A DNA stretch of 64,000 bases, from the NCBI GenBank assembly GCA_019009955.1, contig CM032230.1:28507501-28571500 (forward strand), read 5' to 3'. The notes beneath the pieces were generated by a model, which did no database searches, was not told the DNA's origin, and worked only from the letters and a program-made list of their open reading frames with translations. How positions within the stretch are numbered: position 1 is the stretch's first letter; the number at the start of each line of letters is the position of its first letter. Below, one piece after another: positions 23,990-36,961 of the stretch. The DNA comes from Riptortus pedestris. Taxonomy: Eukaryota; Arthropoda; Insecta; Hemiptera; Alydidae. The translations under genes and the position numbers were made by a program.

Positions 23990-24780
23990 TAAATGAACAA
24001 ATTTGACGTATAGAGTAACTCAATCCAAACAACAGTCATAAATTTTGTATGCTTGAGGACGCCTGTTGATTGTTACTGTTAACCGGCCAAGGGAAGGGCG
24101 AAGGTCACAAGAGCACACAGTAGTTTCCGAACTATATAAATAAACAAGATATTCCAGGCTAGTATTACTAAAGAACCATCCTTAGTTAATATATGGCAAA
24201 AATATACTGGCCAATGTGGGTCCTTTACAAGTATGAATATTTGCCAAAAACATTTCTCAGCAAATGAATAATTGCTTAATCCCAGTGAAAATTGTATTCA
24301 TTCTTAAATATTCTTGTATTTTTTTCTTATGCTTTAATATTCTTGTCCTTTTTTCTTATTATAGTAATTTTCTTATAATTGTCTTTGATTTAAATAAGGT
24401 GCTGCCATTTTATGAAAACAATAGAGCATTTCAAAGAATTTAATTAACGTTTTCTCGTATGGTCCAATGGATGGCGGAGAAGTCATGAAATCTAGATCAT
24501 AGAAGCCCCAGAACTCTGACAGTTACAAACACAACAACAGGTGGCAGAAAAACGATAATTATTTTTTACAAGCACTATTCTAGCTTGACTAGTGTTTTAA
24601 GAACCTTCGATTTTAAAAAATAATATAAACCATTTCACTTAATTTAAGCAATGCTACGCGTACGAGCGTACTTTGCTGAGTGTGCCATTGTACGCAATCA
24701 ACTGTGTTGTAACCCTTTCATTTAAAAAAAAAAGAAAGAGGACATTATCATTCAATGAGGTTTTTTAATCCATAGTTATT
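23990..24780. other. interval without recognisable gene
   Basis: No repeat or coding signature recognised. Confidence 0.4.
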
Positions 24781-24782
24781 AC

Positions 24783-25030
24783 TTCCACTTTATGCTGCTA
24801 AAGAGTTAATTGACACGGTTTGTGTGAACATTACCACTATACTAATTTAGTCAATTCCCCACGTAGAAATCAAACTCACGACTCTAGGCAACGCAACCAG
24901 GTAGTTACGAGTTAAGACATTTGGTAGTCTTGATAAACCTAGATTCGTGAGAGTAACTCTTGCTTGTGCAATAAGAATTTGTTCAGTGCCCTAACACACT
25001 TCTAATAAATAAAGTTCTTAGCTATTCCCT
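24783..25030. mobile_element. two heavily decayed SINE relics
   Basis: 24783-24925 resembles the minus-strand SINE (CTTCCACTTTATGCTGC ... CCACTATACTAATTTAGTC ... CAAACTCACGACTCTAGG). 24955-25030 resembles the plus-strand 3' half (TAAGAATTTGTTCAGTG ... CCCTGGCAAAGAAAAAG). Both are far more diverged than the other copies. Confidence 0.5.
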
Positions 25031-25369
25031 GGCAAAGAAAAAGATCAAAAAATATGCATATTATATATAAACATCAGCTTTACTCAACTGAGACTAAATG
25101 GAATGAGTCCCCAATACCAAAATTTGAAAATGAAAAAAGTGCGAATATTTTCATTTGTTTTCGAGTCAGAGTTAAACCATATGCAAATCAATGGTAGCGC
25201 ATTACTTGGATGGAGTATTTACATAATGAGTAAATTGACTTTATCCCAACTAAACCTGAAGCTTTTATACGGATTTATTTATGAATTCAAATTCTGCCCC
25301 TCTTTCCTACTCGATTTCGGTCATAAAAAAAATCTGATCTATTCTTTTCCCTTATGCTAAATCGGCTAA

Positions 25370-25725
25370 CGAAGGAAATGCTGACAGACTGCATCCAACG
25401 AAAAAACCTTCACATACCCCACGATATGACAGAACTATTAACTGACAGCAGCCAATATATTCCACAAATACTAACATATCTAAAACACATCAACATTTAC
25501 AAAATAGAATAGGTCTAAAGCATACTTAAAAAGATTTAAAAGGGTTAACGTTTATTATATTATTTAGACAAAGCACGGATATGAGAAACAATCAGATATT
25601 AAAGAAATATTTTCCATAATATAAAAATAAACTACAAAAAAGGTAAGCACACGAAGGAGTAAATATATCATCCTAATAATGCCAAGCACCATCACTGTGG
25701 GGCACAAACCAAATAAATAAATACA
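25370..25725 (+). pseudogene. LINE 3' end fragment (I/Jockey-like)
   Basis: Plus-strand frame with MLTDCIQR, then PHDMTELLTD and IPQILTYLKHINIY before a stop, the usual last residues of an I/Jockey-type LINE ORF2 C-terminus, followed by a 3' UTR nearly the same as that at 41819-42264 and an AAATAAATAAATAC tail. 5'-truncated, as normal for LINE insertions. The clade is inferred from the C-terminal CCHC-type region of the sister copy. Confidence 0.7.
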
Positions 25726-26065
25726 AATTTTATATTTTCAAGTGCATTAGACATTGTCCAAATATTTATTATAACGTTGAATGGGGTTAATGTTGGGCCT
25801 GAATCTAGTTGCTGGTTGACTGGGGATTAGTGTCGGCTATTATTGGAGACCATTCATGCTTTGCCTCTAATGACCTCCTTCAAGCCGAAATCCGCTCATT
25901 AGACATCCAACTCACTTCCTGATTGCTTTCATTGATTCAATAAAATCAACTTACTACTAAATCAAATGAGTTAGTTAAACCTTGATTTACCCTTAGAATT
26001 ATTTTGAAATCAGCTGTTATTTACGCAATATTATTTATTAACGTCCTCTTTTTGGTTTTGTGGCT

Positions 26066-26250
26066 AAGCCACAAAACAAAAATAAAGAATAAAAACATTA
26101 AAACCAAAATAAATCCAGGATAAAAACAATAGAAAAATTAATAAATAGTCAACTAATAAAATTTAAAAAAAAGTTAAAAACGATAAGCATATGTCAAAGA
26201 TAAAAACTTAAAATCTATAAACTATAAAAAAAAACAAAGCAAATTACAGG
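26066..26250 (-). mobile_element. Penelope-like 3' region fragment
   Basis: The A-rich sequence (ACAAAAATAAAGAATAAAAAC ... GATAAGCATATGTCAAAGAT) matches the 3' region of the Penelope-like insertion at 38090-38240 in the same orientation. It is wedged between two SINE remnants. Confidence 0.65.
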
Positions 26251-26267
26251 AAACCCCTGAAATGCAA

Positions 26268-26370
26268 ACCAGATGGAATTTATTTAATTCCACCATGGTT
26301 AGAAAAGTGTGGTAACTTGTAGATAACCCCCCCCAGCCATAGTAGCAAAAAGTACGTTAATAAAAAATAA
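26268..26370 (+). mobile_element. tRNA-derived SINE, 3' fragment
   Basis: AATTCCACCATGGTTAGAAA, GGTAACTTGTAGATAACC and AATAAAAAATAATAATAAC are the last third of the SINE. Confidence 0.7.
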
Positions 26371-26439
26371 TAATAACTGTTATTATTACACACATAAATG
26401 GCTGGATGTGAAATACTTGCTGGCTCCGAATACCTAGGA

Positions 26440-26960
26440 AGACACAATAAAAAGTAAGAGGTGGTAAAAGTATACCATCAATGTCTGGCAGAGAAATTCG
26501 GCATGGTAGACAGGAAGGTCGCTTATTATTGCTATAATCCTCAAAAATTATTGGAAAAAGATAATGTAAAGATGTATTGGTATGAAGCGATGATAACTGA
26601 CCATACTGTGCATCATAACAAACCGGATATCCTTATTATTGACAAGATCAACAAGACTACTGATATTTTTGACATATATACCCAATGATGAGAATATTCG
26701 AAAATCCTATGCCGAAAAAATAAGTAAATATCAAGAGTTGGCTATCGAGCTCAAAGAGGTGTATAAACTGAAATCTGCCATAGTTACGCCTATTATAGTA
26801 AGTTCAAATGGACTCGTGCCAAAAACCACAATAGCAGGGTCCAAGAATTTAAATCTGCCAACAGAAATTATAAAAGAAGCACAGCAATGGGTACTTGGCA
26901 AAAATCGTGCGAAAATATTTAAATTCCCCTTAACATGTCACAATCACAAACTCCGTATTG
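26440..26960 (+). pseudogene. LINE ORF2 C-terminal domain, frameshifted
   Basis: Two overlapping plus-strand frames (26461-26688 and 26639-27004) together read as the C-terminal region found after the RT in several arthropod LINEs: VAYYCYNPQKLLE, KMYWYEAMITD, VHHNKPDILIID, then after a one-base shift near 26685 IPNDENIRKSYAEKISKYQE, LAIELKEVYK, IVTPIIVSSNGLVPK. No RT domain is upstream, so this is a 5'-truncated insertion. I cannot name the clade. Confidence 0.72.
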
Positions 26961-27082
26961 GTTGGATTTTACCCCGATATGGATTTTATTCCAGTTATTG
27001 CTGAGCATAAACCTCCCCATAATAGTAATAAATAAAACTGGGACAATAACAGCTGATTATTTAAGTTCAATACAGTTGCATA

Positions 27083-27712
27083 TATTTTTTTTCTGTAATC
27101 GTTGAATAATGGTAACATTACTAAACCGAAATGAGTGAAGAAAGTGAAACATTTTGCAATAGAGTGAAAAAAGTAATCACTTTCTTCACAAGTGAAGAAA
27201 GTGAATTGCCTTCTTAATTAGTAATAAGTATAAATTAAAAAATAATTTGAAGTTGGAAATTAAATGCTTTTAAATGTTTCTTAACATTTTAAGAATTTAT
27301 TTTAACAAAATAAATTGAAATGTGAATGAATTATTGGTGGAAATAATCAATATATTTTAATATTTAAATATAGTAATAATTACCTTCCTTGTTTATAACC
27401 TGCACTTGTTTATAACTGTACTAGTTCACAATCATCACTAGTTGTTTTATAACTATGCTTATAACCTTTCACAACCATGCTTATAACCTACCAACAACAT
27501 ACCATAATCTTCACAACATCCTAATTTTGTTCATATTCTGGTTAGATCTGATCATGTATTACACGATTACAGAAAAAATTTAATATTACACTCGTGACGA
27601 AAGTAGAATTTACAACTCTCGTGAAATTACCACGCTCGCTTCGCTCGTGTGGGTAAACGTTTCACTCGAGTTGTAAAATGATCTACTTTCGTCACTTGTA
27701 TAATAAATAACT
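27083..27712 (+). mobile_element. palindrome-bearing interspersed repeat, copy 1
   Basis: The first part (27089-27579) has inverted ends (TTCTGTAATCG ... CGATTACAGAA). It is followed by a large imperfect palindrome at 27590-27705: GTGACGAAAGTAGA pairs with TCTACTTTCGTCAC about 100 bp later, with GCTCGCTTCGCTCG at the centre. A second copy with the same order is at 47155-47635. No ORF or class could be assigned. Confidence 0.75.
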
Positions 27713-27729
27713 ATTTTGCTATTACTAAA

Positions 27730-28335
27730 TAATTAACTATTTGTTCACACTTTAAAAGTTTTGCTCAATTTTAATGTCTATCTGGAATTATTCGTTAATG
27801 TTAAAAAAAAATATTGTTGTTACATAATTGTGTGAACATTAAAAGAAAACACTATAATTTACAACAAATTATTCATTAGAGAAGTGTTCAATAGACTGCT
27901 AGTAACAGGTAGATAAAAAAAAGAAACGAAATGAAAGGTTTTCCATTTCAAATGGGATTTCAATTAACGAGTTTCTCCTTGTTATTTTTATTGTTTTAAT
28001 TTAGTTATTGCCGTTTGAATACGTTTTGTTATTACACACTTTCAATTACACTGCAGGGCCTTCACACTCATACACAACTGTTTTACGGAACAATACCTAA
28101 TTGTTCGATGCCAAATGAGATCTGTCTCTTTCAGAGATCGGTTGAGAGGTGAAATGTGCTTTTAAGAAATTCCCAGATTTGTTTGAAGGGTTCGTCTAAA
28201 ATTGTTGTACAATAAATTAAAAACGTCTGGTGGTATCTCTACCGAACTACAGCACGGCAGAATTTAATTGCCCTGGGCTGGGAATCCATAGTTCAATTAG
28301 CCAGTAGATAATTAACTGCACGGCAGAAAATCCTG
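27730..28335. other. interval without recognisable gene
   Basis: Unassigned AT-rich sequence. Confidence 0.4.
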
Positions 28336-28339
28336 ATGT

Positions 28340-28985
<646 letters not shown>

Positions 28986-28996
28986 CAATTATTATA

Positions 28997-29118
28997 AGCA
29001 GATTTCCCTTAAGGGAAATCAGTTATTGAGGTTGTACTCATGACGGGATTTTCGAAATATTTCTTCAATTGTCCATCGATCCTACCTAGTAGATGACGAT
29101 AATGAGGTCCGTTCAAAA

Positions 29119-29212
<94 letters not shown>

Positions 29213-29878
29213 TGCTCAAAAATGAATAGGGATATTGGTTATTTTTTCTTATCCTATTAATTTTAATTAAATCGATCTTAATTAAATTTCTTTTTTATGA
29301 GGGGAAAAGACAATAATTTCTAATAAATATTAATGACATTTATAATAAAAAAAAAATATGCTAGGCCCCATACATACCACAAAACAGCCAATATCCCTAT
29401 TCATTTGAGCAGTTTATATTATAAATATTTAGTTACTTATATCGTATTTATTTATATAGTTTTACTTTTGTGAAATTTTGTTTGTGAATAGAACAGGAAC
29501 TCCTTGCTTCAAGATTTAAAATCTTTTAAGCAATACGTTTTCTATTCTATTCTTTATTCAACATCATATTAATGGCTGAAATCGGACTTGGTAGAGGGTG
29601 GAAGGGGTTCTTAGAGGGGAAAATTCAATATTTTATTATATGTCTGGTAGTTTGAGCCATATTCAAAAATGTTATAGAACGAAGCTTGTTAACTATTTAT
29701 GCTCTACAATGCTATTCTATATATCGTTTTGTAACTCAAATATTAAGCTAGTTGTTCTTACAGTCTTATTTATAGACTCATAGGATTTTTATGTAGAATT
29801 ATAAATTATAAGGCGAAATGAGGTCAATAGTGTGTCATAACCAGTTCGTGGGAAGTCTGTTTTGTTTACACAGCCTCT
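28997..29878 (+). mobile_element. HINE-like element carrying a MITE in its core
   Basis: Left half 28997-29120 is well preserved (GCAGATTTCCCTTAAGGG). A (TA)n core follows, then a MITE (29211-29413), and a decayed right half with ATGGCTGAAATCGGAC at 29573 and a 3' motif GTGGGAAGTCTG near 29850. The terminal hairpin is not intact. Confidence 0.82.
29211..29413. mobile_element. 203-bp MITE, Tc1/mariner type
   Basis: Ends ACTGCTCAAAAATGAATAGG and its inverted counterpart CCTATTCATTTGAGCAGT, continuing to a 28-bp terminal inverted repeat with one indel. It lies at the right end of a (TA)n tract, consistent with TA targeting. No ORF. Confidence 0.88.
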
Positions 29879-29889
29879 TAGTGTCAAGC

Positions 29890-30461
29890 GTTTTGAAAGA
29901 ACAAGCATCGATTCCTAACAACGGAAAGTGAGGGGCGTCAGCGATCCCATTTCTGAGGAAGTCAAAATCCCAGACGGACAAATAATTGGCGCCTTCATCC
30001 CTAGAGCATTGCATAACTACTCCTAAGCAACCTTCGTCTATGAGACATCACTCATTTTTATCCCTACTGGGATGTGGTTGCAGCTAGACGGATGCCTTGC
30101 TCATTCCTCCATTGCTTCTAGAAAAACCCCTAGAGGGCACATTTGAAACCCGGAGTTGAAAGGCCATTGAAAAAGACATGGAGATCGCAGAGTCTTAGGA
30201 GCATAGAACCAACATTTCAATCATTTAGATGACTTCCCCAGGGAAATCAGGCTGGAAAACTTCTTTCCTTTAGATTACAGCCCTGATTAGAAACCAACAA
30301 GAAACTCCATCACATGCAATGAGCTAACCCATTTCTCGCGTGAGTGACACCCTGATGTTGTCATTTTATATTCATATATTAAAAGACTATGTAAACTAGA
30401 CCTAAAATTTATGATGGACAAAATCTTAAAATAAAAATAATCACATATATATATATATATA

Positions 30462-30499
<38 letters not shown>

Positions 30500-30770
30500 C
30501 ACACTGTATATATCGTAGATATATACATCTCCTGTCCCTTCAGATATTTCAGTTTTAGGTTAAGTCATATGCGTCAAAGAGATGAATAATTTCATTTTAA
30601 TTCATGAAATCATTTATATTTTCATTCATATATTTCCCTAATAAATTCTCTCCTACTTTTATCTGATCCATCTCAAGTTACGTTTGTTTGTTGGGTTTTG
30701 GGCATAAAACATCAAGGCCGACACATGCAATTATCATCTAGGCCGTTCATGTAATTATTATTATTTTTAT
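29890..30770. other. interval without recognisable gene, (TA)n at 30445-30495
   Basis: Contains a somewhat GC-richer stretch (29930-30240) with no recognised product and a (TA)n tract interrupted by TCTA. Confidence 0.4.
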
Positions 30771-30778
30771 ATTTAAGA

Positions 30779-30835
30779 ACGATGGACATTTGATGACATT
30801 TTTCGAAAACCGCGTCCTGAGTCCACGTAAGTTAA
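30779..30835 (-). mobile_element. HINE-like element, 5' fragment
   Basis: Only GATGGACATTTGATGACATT and CGAAAACCGCGTCCTGAG of the left half remain, minus orientation. Confidence 0.6.
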
Positions 30836-30857
30836 AATAGTATTCTATTTATTAACA

Positions 30858-31185
30858 GAAAATTTCTTTCTGCATTTACCACATTAAATATTTTGACGGA
30901 AACACACATACACAAATACCAATGTAATATCTATAGAGTCATTATTCGAGTTCAAAAAGGAATTATAATTTTTTGAATGAGTAGCAAACTATTCACGCTT
31001 AAGTTTTTGTATACGGGACCATAATTATAGTTGTGACGAACTTCCAAAACCAAATTCTAAATATATCCGTTCTTATTCACCATTCGTAACTATTTCTTAT
31101 AAAAGTTTAGAAAACATAATTTGTAGATCTAATAACGATAAATTAAAGATGTCGTATACTTTCAAAAATAAAAAAAGTCAGGCTC
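30858..31185 (+). repeat. dispersed repeat, copy 2 of a 325-bp pair
   Basis: Closely matches 18861-19185 in the same orientation, with several small indels (for example an added AT near 31000). The family is unidentified. Confidence 0.8.
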
Positions 31186-31693
31186 ATATATATACACACA
31201 TCATTTTGTATGTATATGGCTTTCCTTTTTCCCCCTCCACTTTTTTTTTGTAAGGGGGGAGGGGGTTGATCGTGTGCCTTGATACCTACGTACCGGTATC
31301 ACAGGTATACTGTACAACAATTAAAATTCAATAAAATTAATAGACTAACTATTTGCATAAATACTATAAACAATGCTATTAAATAGACTACAACTATTAA
31401 TATCAAAAAATATTAAAATGAACATTGGGCTTAAGCTATTACAAAAATAAATGATGTGTTGCTATCAACAACATAAGCAAAAGTATAAATATACCCCCAT
31501 AAGCTAGGTTTTATATAAAATATTTTTTTATGGACCAAATTAATTTTTAAAGCGTAAAGGCAATGAAAACACTCTCAGAAGGAGCAATTAAATAAGCATA
31601 GGGGAATTTTTGAATAAAAATATAAAGGATTTGCTTCTTTCTCTCTTTCCTCTTTTTCTTTGATCCATATGACTGAGGCTAAAATTAATTGAT

Positions 31694-31696
<3 letters not shown>

Positions 31697-31790
<94 letters not shown>
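31697..31790. repeat. (TA)n(TG)n compound microsatellite
   Basis: About 25 TA units pass directly into about 19 TG units. No HINE-like blocks were found around it. Confidence 0.95.
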
Positions 31791-31791
<1 letters not shown>

Positions 31792-31799
31792 ACTTATCA

Positions 31800-33143
31800 A
31801 GTAGTATTCATGGACATATGAGGCGATTTTAGGACCTCAATATCTGATACTTCGATTACGTACAGAAAATCGATTTAAAACCTTCTGTAAAAAGTTGACT
31901 CTCAATCTATTGTTAAAGTACGTTATGCAATTACTCAATGGCTCTTTTTTTAAAATGAAATGCATTTTCGTTTATTAAAAGTTTCCTGTTGCTTTCAAAT
32001 GAGTAAGTATCTTTAATTTCATTAAATATGTAATCCAGCTATATATTAAATATTGATTGAGTTCACCGTTGAACAGCTTTCAACACTTGGAAATATGTAT
32101 GGAATGATAGCATATTAAAATCCATATTAAGGGGTTTTACTTGTTTTAAGGAGCATTATTTAGGAGTAGATATCTGAAAAATAGCCACCTTATCTTGGTT
32201 ATAAACCCTACAACTTTCAACCCTCATTAGAATGAAGTTATCATCATGAATCAGTTCTTAAAATGCCAAATATCTCTAGATTGAAGTCCTTCAACACTTC
32301 TAAGTTAGTGAATACGAAACGAAAGGTTGAGGTAAAAGCTGTGAAAAAGAAAGAAATGTTCAAAAGCAAGTTATCGCCAGTAATTGAAAAAGTTTTAAAT
32401 CTTGCTCGTTTTTTGATCGGGAATACTTTCTTCTAAAAGTGGTTAGTTACCATGAAAAGCGTTGAACTGAAGAAGGAACTTCGGAGATGAAACTCTTATA
32501 ACTGCGGTTGATTTCAAACCTTTGTAAACTCTTGCAATGGAGAGATCTTTTACCTCTAACTCATAAAGTTTCGAATTTCTTTTTTCTTCGTGCACCATTT
32601 CAAGTGCTCAGTAGTCTTCAAAAAAAAAAAAAAAAAAAAAAAGGAAAGAGTTCAAAGCTTTTGTTCGTGGTTTCAATGAAGGGCGTCTTTGTGCGTACAT
32701 TTTAATGAGAATAATCGAATATCAACTATTAATGAAGACCTTCATAAAAAAGTTTATAAAAAAAGCTGGATCTCCTTTTTATAGAACTTGTATTTTATAC
32801 CATAATCTATATGGAGATATATTTTATAACGATTCCGTATCAAATGTATTGCTGAAGGTTAAAGGAGCGCCGGTCACAATAACAACTTTACACGAGAATA
32901 AAAATACACTTTGTATTTCATATTTTAGTTGTACATGTAAATAAAAAATATCATGTATTTCAGTTTGTGACAGATGTTTCTATATATGGAAAGAAAAACC
33001 TCCAGCTCGTGCAGAAAATTTGTCAATAAACTTTATAGAGCAATAAACTTTCGAATATATTTAGTGTTAGATATCGTCGTTAGATTCTACTCCACAAGAA
33101 CCATTGGCATAAATTAATCTTCCTAAAATGGATTACTCTCATA
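31800..33143. other. interval without recognisable gene
   Basis: Unassigned, with poly(A) at 32621-32642. Small frames at 32508-32944 have no recognisable product. Confidence 0.4.
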
Positions 33144-33145
33144 TA

Positions 33146-34348
33146 CGAGGGGCGATCAAAAAGTTTTGCAACTTAGGTGTAAACCAGCCTTAAACTGTTA
33201 ATCCTTCTTTTGTTCTTGGTAGCTTATTTATCAAGAATAAACATGCCCAGAATATCGATTCCTAGGTTCACTCAATGTTTAACAGTGCCATTACAAACAT
33301 GTAAATATACAGTGGGTTTAAATTTTAGTGCCTAAGCGCAGTTAAATTTTTGTGTAAAAGAAATTTATAAGAGACTGGCAGATGTATGTGGTCGTGATTG
33401 CCCAACATTTTCTGCAGCCACTAGCGGCTTCATTGAGTTCAAAAGCAGTCGTGTAAGTGAACAAGACGAAGAAAGGCCAACAACCTCAACTGATGTTGAT
33501 TATGCGACTCAAGCAGAGGCCTTGATCTTGTATAACCGTCGAATAAAGGTGTCTGTAGTTGCTATGTGATTAGACATTTCCTATGGTAGCGCTAGCACAA
33601 TCATCCACGGCGTTTTAGGAACATCTAAGATGTCTGTCAAAATGGGTTCGCCTACATTTTTCGGTTAGACCTCATTAACCAGGTCCCAGAGGACTTCATG
33701 GCCCGATTAGTGACAGAGGATGGGACGTAGCTGCACCAGTGGGATCCAGAGACAAAGCAACAGTTGGTGCAGTGGAAACATTCAGCCTCACACACTCCAA
33801 AAAAATTTAAATCCCAGTATTCAGCGAGCTAAGTGATGGCAAAAATTTTTTGGTATGCAATGGGTATTCTGTTGATTGATTACCTAGATAATGGCTCTAA
33901 AATAACAGGTTAGTTTTATGCTGAGTTTATTAGAAAACTGCGTGGGGCCATTGTGAAGAAAGGTCTCGAGGTGTCCTCTTGTTGCATGACAATGCACCTG
34001 TGCACAAGTCTCGAATTGAACATGCTGCCGCTCATGCCTGTAGCTTTGAACAGCTCGACCACTCTCCATATAGCACAGATCTAGGCCCCCGTGATTTCTT
34101 ATTCCTGCCAAAGTTAAAGAGGTTGTTAAAAGGGGAAAGATTTGATGGCCTTAATTCCCTCAAATCAGCTGTAGAAGAATGGATTCAAGACCAAGAAGAA
34201 AGTTTTCCCGACCGTGAAACCGGTATGCTGAAGGACAGGTGGAAAATTGCATTGGTGTTAGGGGGGATTATGTTGACGAATAAAATACTTATAGAATTGT
34301 GTCTATTTTATTTGCAGCTTAGTTGCAAACTTTCTTGATCGCCCTTTG
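33146..34348 (+). mobile_element. mariner transposon, complete but inactive
   Basis: 1203-bp element bounded by TA at 33144-33145 and 34349-34350. Terminal inverted repeats start CGAGGGGCGATCAAAAAGTT and CAAAGGGCGATCAAGAAAGT, imperfect over about 30 bp. Size, TA target and coding content fit the mariner family. Confidence 0.92.
33370..34260 (+). pseudogene. mariner transposase pseudogene
   Basis: Reads in several frames: SGFIEFKSSRVSEQDEERP (N-terminal), DISYGSASTIIHGVLG (helix-turn-helix region), LVTEDGT-stop-LHQWDPETKQQ (first catalytic Asp, with a stop just after), then from 33979 LLHDNAPVHKS (second Asp) and YSTDLGPRDFLFLPKLKRLL (third Asp, mariner DD34D spacing region). Stops near 33568, 33665 and 33730 and several frameshifts make it inactive. 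Confidence 0.9.
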
Positions 34349-34453
34349 TACATTATCTTTTTTGCTGGCACAAGTATGCAGTTAAGGCGTAAATGCATAT
34401 GGATAAGTGCATAAAAGGTTCGCGCACGTTAATTCATTAACTTATCATTTTTA

Positions 34454-34709
34454 TTTCTCGACTAGTTTCGCGTCCACATTACTCCTCATCAGGAGAAAAA
34501 ATAACACTAAGAGGGAGCCATACAAACGGCTAAAACGTTACCTTCCACTTCCCGTGTAAGTCATGAATGTCTTACTAATCATGGTAGTTCGGGTCGGCTG
34601 ATTTAGATCGATACGTCACGAAATAAAAATATCCGTTATCTCTAATGAAGCATAGTAGGTATTTTTTCTCTCCTGATGAGGCATCATGTGGGCACGAAAC
34701 TAGTCGAGA
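34454..34709. repeat. inverted repeat arms with hammerhead-like motifs
   Basis: Arm 1 (34454-34496) and arm 2 (34670-34709) are inverted copies. Each, read toward CTAGTCGAG, has CTC-CTGATGA, a variable 16-nt segment, then GAAAC-TA-GTC-GAG: a hammerhead-type core with a 3-bp stem I (CTC/GAG) and a minimal stem III (AC/GT closing a TA loop). The segment that should form stem II pairs weakly in both arms. Such motifs are known in Penelope-like element terminal regions; a Penelope fragment lies 400 bp downstream. Confidence 0.55.
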
Positions 34710-35115
34710 AAAAAAAGTTATTTTAATAATCAACTCAGATTTTAATTTTTGCATCTTTCGCCATCAGTGTCGTTGTAAATTTAAATAGGTAATATTTTCA
34801 CAACAAGTACATGGATAAGCGCAGATCTCCGTGGATATTGAGAACCCCGAATTCCCGCGTGTGTAATATGATAATTTAATTAATAGGCTCTCTGTGGCAA
34901 GTAAAGGGTTATATCTTGTTGAAATCTGATCCTGATTGGCCATTTTAGAATTAATTAATTTATTGCAGAGTTAATAAGTATTAAAATGAATTTATTTCCA
35001 TTTCATGTTTTTGTTTTATCTCGGAAAAACTGAATTTAGATACTTCTATTGTAAAAGAAAACTAATGATTGTACATCCAAGAAGATAAGTGTGACCTTTT
35101 GTAACTCGGCTTTTA

Positions 35116-35256
35116 GGTGCAAAAATAATTATATGAGGATTAAAGACAAAGTAAGTTAAAAATACGCAAAATACAGTGTCTATAAAATTAACTGTGAATA
35201 TTGTGATAAGTGTTATGCTGGACAATACTCAAAAAGAGAATAAAACCTCCCCCCGA
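35116..35256 (+). pseudogene. Penelope-like GIY-YIG endonuclease fragment
   Basis: Plus-strand text NNYMRIKDKVS, a stop, then YSVYKINCEYCDKCYAGQYS. This is the linker and GIY-YIG start of Penelope-like elements (SVY for GIY, CYAGQ for YIGQ, with the usual two Cys pairs). A stop and short length show a relic. Confidence 0.75.
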
Positions 35257-35259
35257 AAT

Positions 35260-36905
35260 CCACGCTTTACACAGACAGAAATTTAACTTTGTAATGTAAT
35301 AGCCATTGGCAATAAAAGAAGTAACCAAGCGAAAAATAACAGATATATATATATATATATATATAATAAATAGAAAAAAAGGAGATAAAACAGTTAGATG
35401 AAAGGTTTTGGAATATTATCAACAAAGGATGGAGTTTGCTATAAATAATCGATTTTAAGAACTATACCTCTTTATAGGAAATAGTTTTAAAGTGTATGCT
35501 AAAGAACAGCTGACATCCAGTGTTGACTGTCAGCTTTTAATCAGGTTTGGTGTGAATAGAAATACTCTTAGAGGGAAATATTATAAAAAAGCTCTTCAGG
35601 AAACACTGGAACGGGATTAAAAAAGTGAAGAGCTATATTAAAATGAAAGGATCTATTAAATGACTTGCAAGACAGCATTCGAAGAGTGTACCTAGTATAA
35701 ACTGATTCACCGGGCAACTTTCAATATGTTTATAAATTGTGTAAAACAGAAAAATCTGTATGCAGAACATGTCTCGAATGGTTAACCATTTAACACATAC
35801 TGGCTAACTACAGGAACATTGACTAAGATGTACACATTTCGACAATAAACTAAATCACCTTGAAAAATAGATATTTTTTTTAAAAAAATTGACGTCTTAA
35901 CTTTTTGATTTTGACTTACTGAGAAATTTAATATAATTTTGAAAAAAAATAGATAAATATAAATGTACTAGTATATAGAAAAATAACATATTTTATTTTA
36001 TTTTCATTTATTTTTTAATACAGCTATTTTAAATTGTTGTCTTTAATACTGGTCTAATTTTTATTTATAGTTTATATTTAAATATTTTAAAGCTTTGCAT
36101 GATAAATGGCGGTTATGTTAGTGCTATTTGTTCTCGGCAGAGTCACTTACTATAGAAGATGTTTATTAATTACTTAACACATGCTCCACTCCTACTCTCC
36201 CATTTTCAGATTACTATTTAAATTATTATCAATATTATTTAATGAAGTACTTTTCGCCAATAATTTAAAATCAATTGATTGTTTTCTAATAATATTTTGA
36301 TTTGAACTGAAATATGTAGCTGTATTATATTATTCAATTTAAGACTGAATGTGACAGAATGATGAAAAAAAGAAGGATTCTCACAAAAATGTCAGCAAAG
36401 AAATAAGAAAAAAAATAATAAAATCCATAGATATGGACAGGTGGACATTCTACTACAGCTGATAACAAATGGATGACTGATGGGCCATCTGTGTATGAGA
36501 GGATGGTCCGGGTGCCGCTCATAAATATATAAAAGGACGAATATTATGAATGGTCCTTTTTTGGATTCACCTTTTCCCAAATATTCTCATGGCCTTTTGT
36601 ATACTAGATCAATATTATTCATGGTCTATTTTATATAATAAATACATATATTATACATATATAAATCCCATTATTTTTTTATAATATAGAATAAAATAAG
36701 TAAAACAAAATGTTTGTAGTTAAGCGGTTTTATTGAAGAAAAAACAAGATAAAAATTAAGAGGAAAATGTTCTAAAAGCTAAAAAATAATAACCTGCCAT
36801 CACACTGCTCTCGTCATCAATTTAGGACAATGATCAGATGAATAAATAAAATCGTGGGGCTTAGCGTATCCTGAATAAATATGTAAAGTTTTATTTATTT
36901 GTCTG
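35260..36905. other. interval without recognisable gene
   Basis: AT-rich, with a short (TA)n at 35343-35365. No family or gene recognised. Confidence 0.4.
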
Positions 36906-36908
<3 letters not shown>

Positions 36909-36961
<53 letters not shown>

